Positions 22,888 through 33,539 of a stretch of 64,000 nucleotides of DNA are shown piece after piece. How positions within the stretch are numbered: position 1 is the first letter of the stretch; every line of letters starts with the position of its first letter. The stretch covers positions 5,890,001 through 5,954,000 of the forward strand of contig CAUWAG010000003.1 in the NCBI GenBank assembly GCA_963556695.1, given 5' to 3'. The notes beneath the pieces were generated by a model, which had not been told where the DNA came from, made no database searches, and was given only the letters and a program-made list of their open reading frames with translations. A program made the translations under genes and the position numbers. Origin of the DNA: Anthostomella pinea (taxonomy: Eukaryota > Ascomycota > Sordariomycetes > Xylariales > Xylariaceae).

Positions 22888-23269
22888 GACACGGCATTTT
22901 TATTGAACACATTCATTTCATGGAAACATTCGGACATGGTATATCCTCTTCACATCACTAGTATGAGCTATTCGCAAGCCATCTAGGCTTCAACCACTAT
23001 CAATGCTTTCTCGAAGCATTGAATGGCTGCGGTTGCCTACGGTGCTTCTTCGAATCTGGTACACTCCCCGGCCATAAGTCTCCGAGCATCCCTGTTTTAC
23101 ACCAAAACACCCTAACTTTACGCTATCGTGATAAATCGAGTAAAATAGATACAACTTAAGTACTTATAGTACTTATAGTACTTATAGTTAAATTTGATGG
23201 AATATTAAAATGGCTTATTTAAAAACTCTGATATCTTAAAGATAAAGGTCGTAAATATTACTTTTTTAA

Positions 23270-23485
23270 TGTCACGGCGAGCATACTGGGAAGCTGGGAC
23301 ATGGCCTGCAGCAAGCAGCTATTACTCTATTGACGAGAATATCAAGACTAGAGAGGAAAGGAAGAGAGAGAGAGAGAGATAGGTACAGTGGGAGGTTGCC
23401 CCTTTAAGGGGATCCTCTGGTCAGATCCTTCCTCTATTGGGAAGTATCCGCTTGTCATGTGGGAAGGTCTGTGCAGGCCGTCACA
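23270..23485. mobile_element. possible second solo LTR inside the TIR element
   Basis: A 216-bp GC-richer island begins TGTCACGGC and ends GCCGTCACA, the TG...CA layout of an LTR with short inverted ends. The flanks are TTTAA and ATTAA, an imperfect 5-bp duplication (or a perfect TTAA if the right boundary is one base further). It includes an AG-rich run (23363-23381). Less certain than the LTR at 23696. Confidence 0.5.
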
Positions 23486-23695
23486 ATTAAAGGTTGAATT
23501 TTCGATAAAAATAACTTTTTAAGATATTTAATTCCAAAAAAATCTATTATATAAGCTTTCTCGTTTTACATGTATGTTACATGTTATTTAAAATTATATA
23601 ACTTTATTACTACTTATACAATTTTTTAATCAATTTTTTATAGCTTTATTAAGATTTAATTTTTTAATTTTCAAACTTTATTTCTATATATCTAT

Positions 23696-23951
23696 TGTGA
23701 TGGTTCCACCATCCATCAGGTCTAGCGAAGGTCCCCATGGTTCCCGGGTCACGTGACTGAGCACGTGACTGATCGGACGATAGGTTGATTCATGCCCTGG
23801 TAGGTCTGGTGGGGGACGACTGCCCACATCTAGCTGCCCACTAATTTGGGTGCATCTCCAGATCTTTCTTTTCCTTCAACCAGAGTTCGTTATACGTCAA
23901 TAGTTGATAAGGGTCCCTGTATCCTTGCAATACATTTACGGAACCGTGACA
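23696..23951. mobile_element. solo LTR with 5-bp target duplication
   Basis: A 256-bp sequence begins TGTGATGGTTCC and ends GGAACCGTGACA, inverted LTR termini differing by one transition. It is flanked by perfect TCTAT duplications (23691-23695 and 23952-23956), the size produced by Ty1- or Ty3-type integrases. No internal retroelement sequence remains, so recombination between LTRs left a single copy. It is GC-richer than the DNA around it, so it entered after the host element became AT-rich, or escaped the same mutation. Confidence 0.85.
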
Positions 23952-24548
23952 TCTATTTCTTACTATTTTAGTAGTTATGAAAATAAATATTTAGAAATTA
24001 GTTACAAAAACTTCAGCATCTTCAAATATTAGTTCCTTATAATATCTCATTTTAAAAAGCTTTAGGTCTTTAGTTATAAACAGCGTAAAGGTAGGGCATT
24101 TTGGTGTAAATGCGGGGATGCTCGGAGACTTATGGCGGGTCAGTGTAACACTGGTTCTGTCTCAAACCACTTTCAAGGCAAGGCCTGCCAGAATCATCGA
24201 ATGGAAACTTAGGCACCTGCTTCCACGTGAAATAACCCCAGATGATCATTTGTTACTGTATGCGGTGGTAATCCTAAGTGCGAGCCTATGACTCTGGTCC
24301 ATCACCCTCGACTCTCGTTGCCACAGAGGACTCAGAAGGTGCCTCATCAGGTTCCAGTAAGGAAGGCAACGACTGACTCCAGAAGATGCTAGAGGCTATA
24401 CGTCGTCATCAGACACAACCTACAACCCTTCTCAACGTCCCAAGCTTCTGTCTTCTAACTCCCCACCCCCCCTTCAAGCGCCCGAGTTAGCTTCTCAGTC
24501 ACACTCCACCACCAACTCCCTGACCTTATCCCCTCTTTGACAGCCAAG

Positions 24549-25415
24549 ATGCGAACCCCCCGAACCTTCCACCTCTTCCCGCGCCTCCCGCCCGAGCTTC
24601 GCGCCCTCATATGGACCTTCCACAAGAACAGCCGCGGCATCCGACACCACCTCGTCGAGTCGGAGCATGGCCGGCACTACGCCGCCATCGACATCGAGGT
24701 CGACACGTACGCACGCACCATCCTCACCGAGGCCAAGACGCATGCGCACTGGGACGGCGGCGGCCGTCCGAAGGGTCTGGAGGGTGACGCCAAGGTCCGC
24801 TTCGTCGGCGACAACTACGTGTCCGAGGTCGAGGACTTCGCCAAGTCGGTCGTCACGGCGCGGCACCCGCAACTCTGGCGCCGCAAGATCTCGCTCTATG
24901 TCCGTTTTAATTATAAGTGGGACGTGCTGTTCCTCGCCGGTCGTACCTCGTGTTTTAGTCCGCTGTTCTCGCTCAGCTTGATGCGGGTTGCCGGCCGGCT
25001 GCCGGACCTTGTCGCTGGCACTGGCGGGCATTGGTTCGTTAATGTGCAGCACTTGGCGCTTCAGCTGCAGCGGACGGGGACGGGTAGTACCCCGGGGACG
25101 GGGACGATGGCTGGCGAGCTTGATGCCGTGCTTCCTCGCATGCCCATGCTGAAGGATGTGTTTCTCGTCGTGTATCGCGACCCGATGTGTCACTGGGGGC
25201 CGCCGCGGCGGTGGACCGTGTTCAAGAGGGCCATGCTGGACGGGCAGAACTTCTTGCCGGTTGCTGAGTTCATCGCTCGCCATCCCGATGGGGACCGGGT
25301 TGGCACGTTTTGCGAGTGCGACTTGGATGATGGCGAGGCCAAGGGTATCAAATCAAGTCTGCAGCGAAGTCTTCCGGCCAGTGTGTCGGTCACAGTCGTG
25401 GCTGATCCGTACTAG
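24549..25415 (+). CDS. 2EXR-domain protein, function unknown
   Basis: An intronless 288-residue frame from the ATG at 24549. The N-terminus FHLFPRLPPELRALIWTFH is the 2EXR motif, a short domain found in large lineage-specific protein families of Pezizomycotina. The rest follows the usual pattern: AIDIEVDTYARTIL, a region on former-generation names or positions (LWRRKISLYVRFNYKWDVLF), and a C-terminal half with HLALQLQRTG. There is no signal peptide, membrane segment or catalytic motif. The family has no established biochemical role. The frame is intact, in contrast to many neighbours. Confidence 0.8.
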   Translation: MRTPRTFHLFPRLPPELRALIWTFHKNSRGIRHHLVESEHGRHYAAIDIEVDTYARTILTEAKTHAHWDGGGRPKGLEGDAKVRFVGDNYVSEVEDFAKSVVTARHPQLWRRKISLYVRFNYKWDVLFLAGRTSCFSPLFSLSLMRVAGRLPDLVAGTGGHWFVNVQHLALQLQRTGTGSTPGTGTMAGELDAVLPRMPMLKDVFLVVYRDPMCHWGPPRRWTVFKRAMLDGQNFLPVAEFIARHPDGDRVGTFCECDLDDGEAKGIKSSLQRSLPASVSVTVVADPY

Positions 25416-26420
25416 CCTGCTGGGAATGGTTGCGAAGGGGTAGGCACTTCGGTCCAGTTGCCAGGCCCACGAGAGGTTTGCTCATGCTTCTAGACTCTGT
25501 CGACATTGTCGACATGAACTTTTCTTGAACCATCTTTTCGCTTCTCGACGCAACGTAAGCCTTCATCTATCCAGTAACTTAGCTTGATACTGTCTGTTTG
25601 GTGCTCATCGACCTTCTCAAGATTCATTCTTACTGTGATATCAAGTTTGTGTATTCGACATCAAACCACCCCGAAATGCTGCGCGGTCGCCCTACCTACA
25701 GGGAGATGTTGTCGGAAACCAATAAACCCAGGAACGAAGTTGAGCGACCGGGTACTACATGAAGACGGCTTGGTCTACGCTGGACATAAACCCATCGTGA
25801 GGTCGATCGGTATGAGGTCCACGGTTCTAGTGAAAGTACGCTTTCTCCACCCCGCGCGTGGGTGGTGTGCCAAAGTCATTTTTCTCTATCTTTGCCTGGC
25901 GGCCTCCCATCCAAGACAAAGCTGATATCGGTAATTATATATACGAATTTTGCATAGGCGCAGCTTACTGATTAGATAATCTATTCCCATGCGCCCCTTT
26001 AAGCGTCGCTTATCCCCAATCTTATACTGCCAAGATCTTAGGATTTAATCCTATCCTTTCTCCTGTCATGGAGTGATTTGCTCATTCGCGGATGTTTTCA
26101 GCCGCAGTGGGTTGACAAGGGGGCTGCTTATGTCTGACTGCATAAGTGTTGTCGATACAGGGTTTCCAGCAGTGCGATTTGCAAGATTAGAACCACCGTG
26201 GGGCATGCCCCAGACTAACAATTCTATCCATGAGGATCGCCTTTCGACACTTAAGAAAGGTCAGACTGAGACGCTCGTTCACTCCCAGTTGGGTTTCCTC
26301 TATACTCTTCACGCAAGATACTCACTTGCACGGTGCTTTTATAGCTCGTGTTCTTGATTACTAAGTTGGAGACTCAAACTACTTCTTGAGACATATCATC
26401 TTGTATTTACCATTTTCTAT
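25416..26420. other. intergenic region, no gene recognised
   Basis: One kilobase between a 2EXR gene and a broken membrane-protein gene. Short frames (25584-25925, 26073-26357) lack recognisable motifs. The middle (25925-26060) is AT-rich. Confidence 0.5.
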
Positions 26421-27438
26421 ATGAGTGCCGACGTAGCCAAGTGTTACTGGCCGGACGGGTCAGAAGATGCGGGATCCCAACCATGCAATTCCACCGAGGG
26501 CGGCCAAGTGAGCGCGTGCTGCCAGCTTAGCGGATCAGCTTGCACAACCTCCGGCCTTTGCATGGCTTCGGGGGGTTATTGATGGAGGGGCGGCTGTACC
26601 GACTAGTCGTGGCGATCTCCCAGCTGCCCAGGCTATTGCACTGATTGTAAGTCTGTCCCATATGGCGCTCTGTCTTATCCAAAGATGACTAACATCGTTC
26701 AGCGCGTAAAGACCGATACACGAACTTGTACCCGTGTCTGCCTGGTGCATACGACCATGAACACACTCTATGCTGTCAAACATCGGAGACTTCGTCAACG
26801 GATCCGGACAGCAATTGCTATGCAGATAACTTCACGGCCAGTCTCGGATCGCTCTTCTCGCCCACATACATGCTTGAAATCGCCAGCGCTACCAGCGCAC
26901 CGGTTCCGCCACCTCTGGAGTATTGACCCCGACGGCGTCGTCACAGACAACACAGCCGGCCGAGTCCACTGCAGGCTTCATCTCAGCCGGAGCCTTCGCC
27001 GGCAGCACCGTCGGTGCCGCCGCAGGGATCGGTCTTATTGGTTTTTCTGTGGTTATGTGGCGAGAGAGGAAGTGGAGAAAGGTGGCCTCTGATCTGAGAG
27101 CTGAGAAGGATGCCTTTGCAAAGCAAGCTGAGTCTGGTTCTGAGCCAGGTTCTGGAGCTGGATCTGGGTTCGTTGCTGGACCCGGCTCTGGGTTTGGGCC
27201 GTCGGGCTCCGCGGTTGGTTCTGCCCCAGCTGAACGGTATTACCAAGGTGGTCATCAGGCAGAAGGCCTGGGCATATCGCCAGCAGCCGTCGACAACAGG
27301 GCCGTATCGGCAGGAGCCGTTCTTCCTGCACAGGCAGCCGAAGTCTCTTCTTTCAACTACCCTATGCCGCAGCTGGAGGACACTCAACTAGAAGGCCCTC
27401 AGCAAGACGAGAATGGCAGGAAGTATCGCATAGCCTGA
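26421..27438 (+). pseudogene. broken gene for a Cys-rich single-pass membrane protein
   Basis: Translation shows a Cys-rich ectodomain (KCYWPDGSEDAGSQPCNST, SACCQLSGSACTTSGLCMA, RSPSCPGYCTD), an intron (26647-26702), more ectodomain (NLYPCLPGAYDHEHTLCC), a transmembrane helix (FAGSTVGAAAGIGLIGFSVV) with a basic stop-transfer segment (WRERKWRK), and a Gly/Ser/Pro-rich tail. This architecture is common among uncharacterised fungal proteins. The frame is broken by TGA at 26580-26582, TAG at 26604-26606, and a frameshift at about 26917-26923, where a stop precedes the TM segment in the wrong frame. Both nonsense codons sit in otherwise conserved sequence and could each arise by one C-to-T change. 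The family has no known function. Confidence 0.75.
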
Positions 27439-28131
27439 CAGAAGAATATGGGGCTGACCACAGCGGTGTTAGGCAGGGTGAGGCTGCAGCTATCGTCGAG
27501 TAGCGGTTACAGGCGCAAGCCTCCATGGTACTTGATGCAATGAAGGTGCTCAATGAATTTTTTTTTTTTCCCCTCCATCGCGAGACGCCTTGACTCCGGG
27601 GCAGGTTCGATCAACCAGTCGTAAGATACAATGTGTGGAAATCAGGGGTTCAGATGGGGTGGATGATAGGCAAAGCCCCTTTCACTGCTGTATCCAAAGT
27701 CTCCCTTTCCTCTATCACCTGCTCCCAGCTCAGCCCACACCTGACAGGCACCACAATTATCACACGCGCGTCAACTGCTACCAGCTGCACCACAATCGCT
27801 CTTCTAGGCAGGCGGTGTGACTACCGGGGGTCGGGCAGAATCCTGACCAGCAGCGGGGCACGGCACTTGACCTCCCAAATTCCCAATCATGCTCTCGGTG
27901 ATCGTGCCTCCTCCCGACTTCAGGCTACGCTTCCATTGTCGCGCGTTGGTTGGCCGGATTTACAGCTCTGACGTTGGCGGCAACTTGGTTGTTGTTGTTG
28001 TTGTTGTTGTCCATCTCCGTCAACCCTGCAAGCTTCCAAGCCTATAAAGCCTCGAATCCACCACTCCGGTTCGAAATCCTTCAAGCATGCTGGTCCGGTA
28101 AACCTACTTAGTACCTAGTCTAACAACTACG
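27439..28131. other. intergenic region with (TTG)n run
   Basis: About 0.7 kb that should contain the promoter of the NAPE-PLD-like gene. A (TTG)n microsatellite is at 27985-28010 and a T-rich run at 27558-27570. No gene recognised. Confidence 0.5.
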
Positions 28132-29775
28132 ATGGATCAACCTCTACCGACACTCCTTTCCCCCCGGCTCGCCCGCACCAAGCCTACCTCTACTCCACCA
28201 CATCACGTCCTTGCATCATCAAGCTCCAGCACCAGCTGGACATCCTATCTCCCATCCTTCAACCCTTCCCCTGCAGAGTCGCGACCACGCCGCGAGGGGC
28301 TCTTCAGCTCATTCCGCAAGTCCACCAAACAAGCAGTACCTGCACTAGCCGATGAGCGAACAGGCTTTCGCAATCCATGGCCATCGTGGCACAAGCCAAC
28401 GCAGAAAGAGACATGGGACAATCTAGAATGGGGAGAAGATGTGGATCCGTGTATCGAGCTGGTTGCTGGTGCTCTTGAGACACCTCCAACTGCACCTAGC
28501 ACGGGACCAACGAGGAAAGGTAGTAAGGGCAAGACTGTGCTTCGGAAGAGGCCAAAGGAGCTCAGGAAACCAGGGAATAAGACGCAGCAAGCTGCCGCAC
28601 TACTCAAAGTCGTGAAGACGGACTTTACGTTTGATGCCTCAACGAAGAATGCGAAAGTGACATGGTTGGGTCACGCAGGCATGCTCGTACAATTGCCGTC
28701 ACTGTCACAAGAAGGAGGCCGGCCGCTACGATGTGTCTTCGACCCTATCTTCTCGCAACGCGCTTCTCCAACACAGAGTGCGGGCCCTACACGACACTAT
28801 CCCACACCATGTCAAGTCGAAGAGCTGCCTATGATAGATGCTTTCTTCCTGTCCCATTCCCATTTTGATCATCTCGACTACGACACAGTCATGGCCATAT
28901 GGCGAAACAACAAGGAAACAATCCGCTTCCTTGTACCGCTAGGCAATAAGAAGTGGTTCGTGGAGTCTGGGATCCCAGATGAGCGAGTACACGAATTAGA
29001 TTGGTGGGATGCTATCTATCTTTCACCGCAACCGGGAGCTACAGAGACACAATGCTTGAAAGTTGTCTGCACGCCATCACAGCATCAGTCAGGTCGCACA
29101 GGGCTGGATACTGACACGACATTGTGGTCATCATGGTTCCTCGAGCATCCCATGCCCGGTGAGTCTCCACCGTATCGTGTCTTCTTCGCTGGGGACACCG
29201 GCTACCAGTTCCACGCCTCGCCACAATGGCCACCATCACCCCCTACTTCCACGAGCACAACCTCCTCGCCAGCCAAAGAACCAACCTCGGTAAGTAGCGG
29301 AAGCAGAAACGACCCCAACTACCCATCCTATCCACCCTGCCCAGCATTTCAAGACATCGTAAACGCACATGGTTCGCCAGATCTGCTCCTCCTTCCCATC
29401 TGGGTAGGTGGCACTTACGACTTTGTCCGCTCGTGGGCTCCTCTCTCGGACGCCCTCAATCCAATCCCACGTCATAAGCTAGGCCTGACCGCGGCGAACC
29501 ATATGCCACCGTGGGACGCTGTCCGTGTTTTGCGGTTGATGACGGAAGGTAGAGATATGGGTGAGGGAGAAGTTGGGGGCAGAAACCCAATAGCTGTGGC
29601 GATGCATTGGGGCACTTTTATCACTGAGCCGGTGGAGGTACTGAAGACATTAGGACAGCTACAGTGGGCTTGTGAACAGCAGGGTGTGACTTATGCAAGG
29701 GAGTTACAGGCTGAAGAAGGACAGCAGAAGACGACCTTTTTGGCTCTAAATCATGGCCAGAGTGTTGATCTATAG
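28132..29775 (+). CDS. NAPE-PLD / FMP30-like metallo-beta-lactamase-fold hydrolase
   Basis: An intronless 547-residue frame. After a low-complexity N-terminus, KVTWLGHAGMLVQLP is the first strand of the NAPE-PLD/UlaG MBL branch. Metal ligands follow in LSHSHFDHLDYDTV (HxHxDH), CTPSQHQSGRT, FFAGDTGYQF (bridging Asp) and MHWGTFITEPVEVL (last His). Relatives hydrolyse N-acylphosphatidylethanolamines; the yeast homologue FMP30 is mitochondrial. A Ser/Thr-rich insert (about residues 365-395) separates GDTGY from CPAFQDIVNAHG. A GTAAGT inside that insert was tested as an intron donor, but removing the segment breaks the frame. Activity here is inferred from family only. Confidence 0.88.
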   Translation: MDQPLPTLLSPRLARTKPTSTPPHHVLASSSSSTSWTSYLPSFNPSPAESRPRREGLFSSFRKSTKQAVPALADERTGFRNPWPSWHKPTQKETWDNLEWGEDVDPCIELVAGALETPPTAPSTGPTRKGSKGKTVLRKRPKELRKPGNKTQQAAALLKVVKTDFTFDASTKNAKVTWLGHAGMLVQLPSLSQEGGRPLRCVFDPIFSQRASPTQSAGPTRHYPTPCQVEELPMIDAFFLSHSHFDHLDYDTVMAIWRNNKETIRFLVPLGNKKWFVESGIPDERVHELDWWDAIYLSPQPGATETQCLKVVCTPSQHQSGRTGLDTDTTLWSSWFLEHPMPGESPPYRVFFAGDTGYQFHASPQWPPSPPTSTSTTSSPAKEPTSVSSGSRNDPNYPSYPPCPAFQDIVNAHGSPDLLLLPIWVGGTYDFVRSWAPLSDALNPIPRHKLGLTAANHMPPWDAVRVLRLMTEGRDMGEGEVGGRNPIAVAMHWGTFITEPVEVLKTLGQLQWACEQQGVTYARELQAEEGQQKTTFLALNHGQSVDL

Positions 29776-31024
29776 GTGCGGCTTCATTCAACCCAGCCAG
29801 TATAACTCTATATATTTGTATATTTGCTTACAGCGTTTAGCAGTTGCTCATCATAATCCACGCGCAACCTCACGGGCAGGACTCTCAGACCCGTCGATTT
29901 CTCGTTCAGCTGACGGGCTTGCCCTATGAATTACATGGCGGAACCAACGTCTCCCTGGATAGCGCTCTCGTCTGGATGATCTCGCGCTTCAGGAAGGTTG
30001 GTCACGATACCCTCATTAGGTCGACTGTGCATGATTATACGGTCCTCAAGTGCCAGAGTAACTTCAGGGGCAGTAGGTCTAGGCAATAGATGCTGCATTA
30101 ACGTGTCTTCCGCCTCGTACAGTCGACTGTGATCAGGACGAAGCCGCCCCTAAGAGCTTTCTGTGCGGAGAGAAACTCTGGTACTGGCGGCTGGCTTGCT
30201 GAAATAGCATTAGACATGCCCCAAGGATACAGACCTGTTACACATTACCAGATCACGACTCCGAGGCTGGTATTAATCAGCTGCTGGAGCAGTACTACGA
30301 GGAAGAACGTCTACTACCTCCACATTCCTGTATAGCGAGAGTGGAATCGCCGTGGGATATGTCGCATCCACAGCTAGAACGATATGCAAACCAGACACAA
30401 TGGAAGACCATAGGCCGCATGGCTGATGTCTGTGTCGTCAGAGGCGTCGAGGCGCCATCGTCTGCCACGATGGACCAGCTGCCGCTGGATGTGAATGCGA
30501 CACAAGCCAAGATCTTCATGAAGGTCGTGAAGCAAGTTGCGAAAGAGGCTGAAGTGATTGCAAACATTACTCACCGATACATTCGAACTATCCTTCTAGA
30601 GAGGAGTCATTGGATCATTGTGGCACTGGCGTGAAATTTGATATTCCCATACAACTGCTGCCACTGATCACCCATGAGTCCACGAGGTACGAGGAGGGCA
30701 CAACTAAACAAAATATACATCGTCATTTCAGAAATTATTGCCCTGAATATGTGACAAATCATATGTGAGGCCTATCGTTGACAAAGTACCTGCAAGTTGG
30801 GTTAATCCACGATCTTGGAGCTTTGTGGACGAAGAACCACACTGCTCAGCTCAAATTCAGCCACACAAAACATATTGAGAAGCAAACCCAGCATGGTATA
30901 TATAATATCGGATCTTCCATCTCGAGAAGACAATCAACAAGATCCAATCCCCGACACCAGAACAGACTCACTACACTACACTCAGCTCATCTTACGACAC
31001 TGGAACACATCCCATCCCATCACC
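29776..31024. other. poorly resolved region with an unidentified open frame
   Basis: Between a hydrolase gene and the PC4-like gene, a plus-strand frame stays open from about 30205 to 30634. It includes DSEAGINQLLEQYYEEERLL and MKVVKQVAKEAEVIANITHR. Its composition looks coding, but it has no family I recognise and no clear start or splice sites. It may be a remnant or an exon of an unrecognised gene. Confidence 0.35.
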
Positions 31025-31303
31025 ATGGCAGAGACAGAAAACACCCCAGACAACACCCCGGAGTCTCCATCCACTCAACTGCCATCCCCGATACGAGGTG
31101 GCATCTAGCACCACCATCTCGGGGACGCGCGACATGTCAAGGTGACCAGATGGAGAGGCGAAATCCGAATCAATATCCGCGAGTACTACTGGGACAATGG
31201 GCGCCTGCAGCCCGGGAAGAAGGGGATTTCACTCACGGTGGCTCAGTACAGGGTCTTGCAGGCCTTCTTGCCTCTCATCGACGAGGATATCCGGGGTGCA
31301 TAG
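31025..31303 (+). pseudogene. PC4/Sub1-like transcriptional coactivator, two frameshifts
   Basis: The C-terminal frame gives RWRGEIRINIREYYWDNG, QPGKKGISLTVAQYRVLQAF and LPLIDEDIRG, a clear match to the single-stranded-DNA-binding PC4/p15 domain (yeast Sub1). That coactivator acts in the nucleus in Pol II initiation. A start at 31025 gives a short acidic, Ser/Pro-rich N-terminus (MAETENTPDNTPESPSTQLP), as usual in this family. The two do not connect. The start frame shifts near the C-run at 31086-31089 to enter YEVAS, and a second shift near 31104-31109 is needed to enter HHLGDARHVKV. No intron of plausible length explains this. The gene is therefore broken, or the sequence has two small errors. 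Expected intact length is about 90 residues. Confidence 0.65.
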
Positions 31304-32112
31304 AGGACTTCTGGCTGGGCACGCTGTGATCGGGACAAGAAAGCAAGCTCGGGTGAAGGGGCAGCGGTGGAATTGGGACTTGCGCGACTTTGACCACTAA
31401 GAATGTTCTAGCTGGCAATGATACAATGATCGTACCGTATAACCGAGAGCATTGGCTTCATGATCATTGGCAGGATCTACGACTCCATGTATGATATATG
31501 ATACAGAGTGAAAACAATGTAATCCTGAATGATCGCAGTTCCTTAGGCGCTCTCATAGTCCACGCCACGACCATGTCCAAGACCTTTGTCACCTAGGTAC
31601 GATGGAATACAGTTATGGAACTGACCTGTCGAAGCCAGCCTTCATTAAACATGTAGTGCCATGTGCTCGATTGCTTGAGAAGAAGCTCCTAACGTGACAG
31701 CATGGCCAGGTCGGCGTGAAGTAGGTGTCCTGGTGTCTTGTGAATATATCGCAGTTGGACAAGGCTACAGTGGATTCAGGGGGTGGTTCCCCTTCTCAGG
31801 AGTAATAATACAGTTGGAGGTCGAGGCTAGCCTGTACTGGCTTAGCGTGGAGATGTACCCCTACTGTTGCAGAAAGATCCACTCACCTGCATTGGATGGA
31901 TGTCGACACCTTTCCAAATCGCCATTGACACGAAACTTGAATCCCTCCTGGCGAAAATTTCCAACACCTGTTCGCAGCCAGCCTCGACTTATATTCACAC
32001 CTGTGGCTCTTTCTATCTATTGGGGTTCTGCGTTCGACAGCAGTCTCTGTCGTGTCGCTAGATCAACCCCACAACCGTATCCTCTGCTGGTAGCACTAAA
32101 GCACTTGCGACG
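31304..32112. other. intergenic region, no gene recognised
   Basis: About 0.8 kb upstream of the Erj5-like gene. A 140-codon plus frame at 31694-32116 runs into that gene's start and shows no motif. It is most likely promoter and 5' leader. Confidence 0.5.
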
Positions 32113-33539
32113 ATGAGGCTTCCCGTTCTCTCCATTGGCCTCCTGGCCCTCCTTACTCCTTTGGCATCCGCATGGTCAAAAGAAGGTACGTGCCGGCCTC
32201 GATTCCAGTCCCTCTTGAAGTCTCGTCTATGCGCTCGTACTAACTGGTCGACTCACAGATCGTGAGATCTTCCGCGTCCGCGACGAGCTTTCCGCCCACG
32301 AAGGTCCCGAAATCTCCTTCTACGACTTTCTGGGAGTCACGCCATCTGCGAGTCAGGATGAGATCAACAAGGCCTATAAGAAGAGGACAAAACTATTGCA
32401 TCCAGACAAGGTCAAGCAGCAGCTGACTGCCGAGCGTGCGAAGCAAAAGTCCAAGACCGGCAAGAAGAAGCCCGGTGTGACTGTTACCAAGCCTCCCACC
32501 CAACCCGAGATCAAGACAGCCATTAAAGAGGCTGGCGAGCGCCAGGCGCGTCTCTCCATCGTTACGAACGTCCTCCGTGGCCCGGGTCGTGCTCGATACG
32601 ACCACTTCATAGCGAACGGCTTCCCCACCTGGAAGGGTACGGAATACTATTACAGCCGCTACAGGCCCGGCCTGGGAACTGTTCTGTTTGGCTGTCTGCT
32701 TGTGGGAGGGGGCCTCTTTCACTACGTCGCACTGTACATGAGCTGGAAGAGGCAGCGCGAGTTCGTCGAGCGATACATCAAGTTTGCGCGACATGCTGCT
32801 TGGGGCGACAACCTGGGCATCCCCGGCGTGGATGCTGCTGCCCCTGCACCTCCGCCTCATACCCCTCCTGCTGCTGATGACGACCAGCCTCCGATGCCGG
32901 TGAACCGCAAGCAACGGCGCATGCAAGAGCAGGAAGCGCGCAAGAAGTCTGCGAAGGACGGCAAACGCAGCAACCGTGGTCGCGGCCGTGCTGGACAGCA
33001 AGCAAGCGGAAGTGCTACACCAGTGCCTCAGCCTCAGGGCTCTGGCCCGTCCGGCGCAAAGAAGAGAATCGTAGCTGAGAACGGAAAGGTACTTGTTGTC
33101 GACTCTCTGGGTGATGTGTATTTGGAGCAGCAGGATGCCGATGGAAACACGGGAGAGTTCCTTCTTGACGTGAGTACCTCAAGATCGCTCAACGAATCGG
33201 AATAATGCTAACATTCAATAGCCTGACGAGCTGCAAAAGCCTACAATCAGAGACACCGCGCTCTTCAAGCTGCCTGGATGGGCCTATGCTGCTACTGTCG
33301 GCAAAGTGCTGGGACAATCTAAGGCTACCGATAGCTCTGACGATGAAGCCGGCGGCAGCGACGAGGAGCTTGTCGACGATGACGAGGACTCTGACCAGCC
33401 GCAGCGCACGCCCTCAACTGACTCGGCTGACGACTTTGAGATACTTGAGAAGAGTGTCGAAGACCTCCCCAAACCAAAGACCACTGGTAGCCAGGCACAG
33501 GACAGTAGTAAAGCGAAGAGACGCAACAAGAAGAGGTGA
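32113..33539 (+). CDS. ER membrane J-domain protein, Erj5-like
   Basis: Exons 32113-32185, 32259-33169 and 33222-33539 give 433 residues. The signal peptide is LPVLSIGLLALLTPLASAWS. The J domain follows: EISFYDFLGVTPSASQDEIN, KAYKKRTKLLHPDKV with the HPD tripeptide. A Lys-rich insertion (QKSKTGKKKPGV) sits before the last J helices, ending RYDHFIANGFPTWKGTEYYY. One transmembrane segment (GTVLFGCLLVGGGLFHYVAL) precedes a long basic then acidic cytosolic tail (RKQRRMQEQEARKK, DEELVDDDEDSD). This is the layout of yeast Erj5, which stimulates the ER Hsp70 (Kar2/BiP) from the lumen. It is intact and probably a conserved housekeeping gene. Confidence 0.88.

Larger units (their letters stand above)
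23062..24145. mobile_element. RIP-degraded TIR transposon (Fot1/pogo-like ends) with nested insertions
   Basis: The ends are imperfect inverted repeats of about 65 bp. The left end (23060-23128) and the reverse complement of the right end (24082-24147) share GCCATAAGTCTCCGAGCATC, TTTACACCAAAA and CTTTACGCT. Both ends abut TA (23060-23061, 24146-24147), the target duplication of Tc1/mariner-type elements. The native interior is very AT-rich with no coding frame left, as expected after repeat-induced point mutation. Two GC-richer islands interrupt it: a solo LTR at 23696-23951 and another candidate at 23270-23485. Without them the element is about 0.6 kb, so it is a deletion derivative or MITE. 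Confidence 0.8.

Noticed and set aside
24495..25283. 262-codon antisense frame over the 2EXR gene
   Set aside because: Shadow of GC-rich coding DNA; the sense frame has the FPRLPPELRALIW motif at the expected N-terminal place.
29290..29345. GTAAGT...CCCAG intron within the NAPE-PLD-like gene
   Set aside because: It is 55 bp, and removing it puts a stop shortly after the junction, whereas reading through keeps the conserved CPAFQDIV segment in frame.
31694..32116. 140-codon frame running into the Erj5-like start
   Set aside because: No motif, ends just past the true ATG, and the signal-peptide start at 32113 with splice-supported exons explains the region better.
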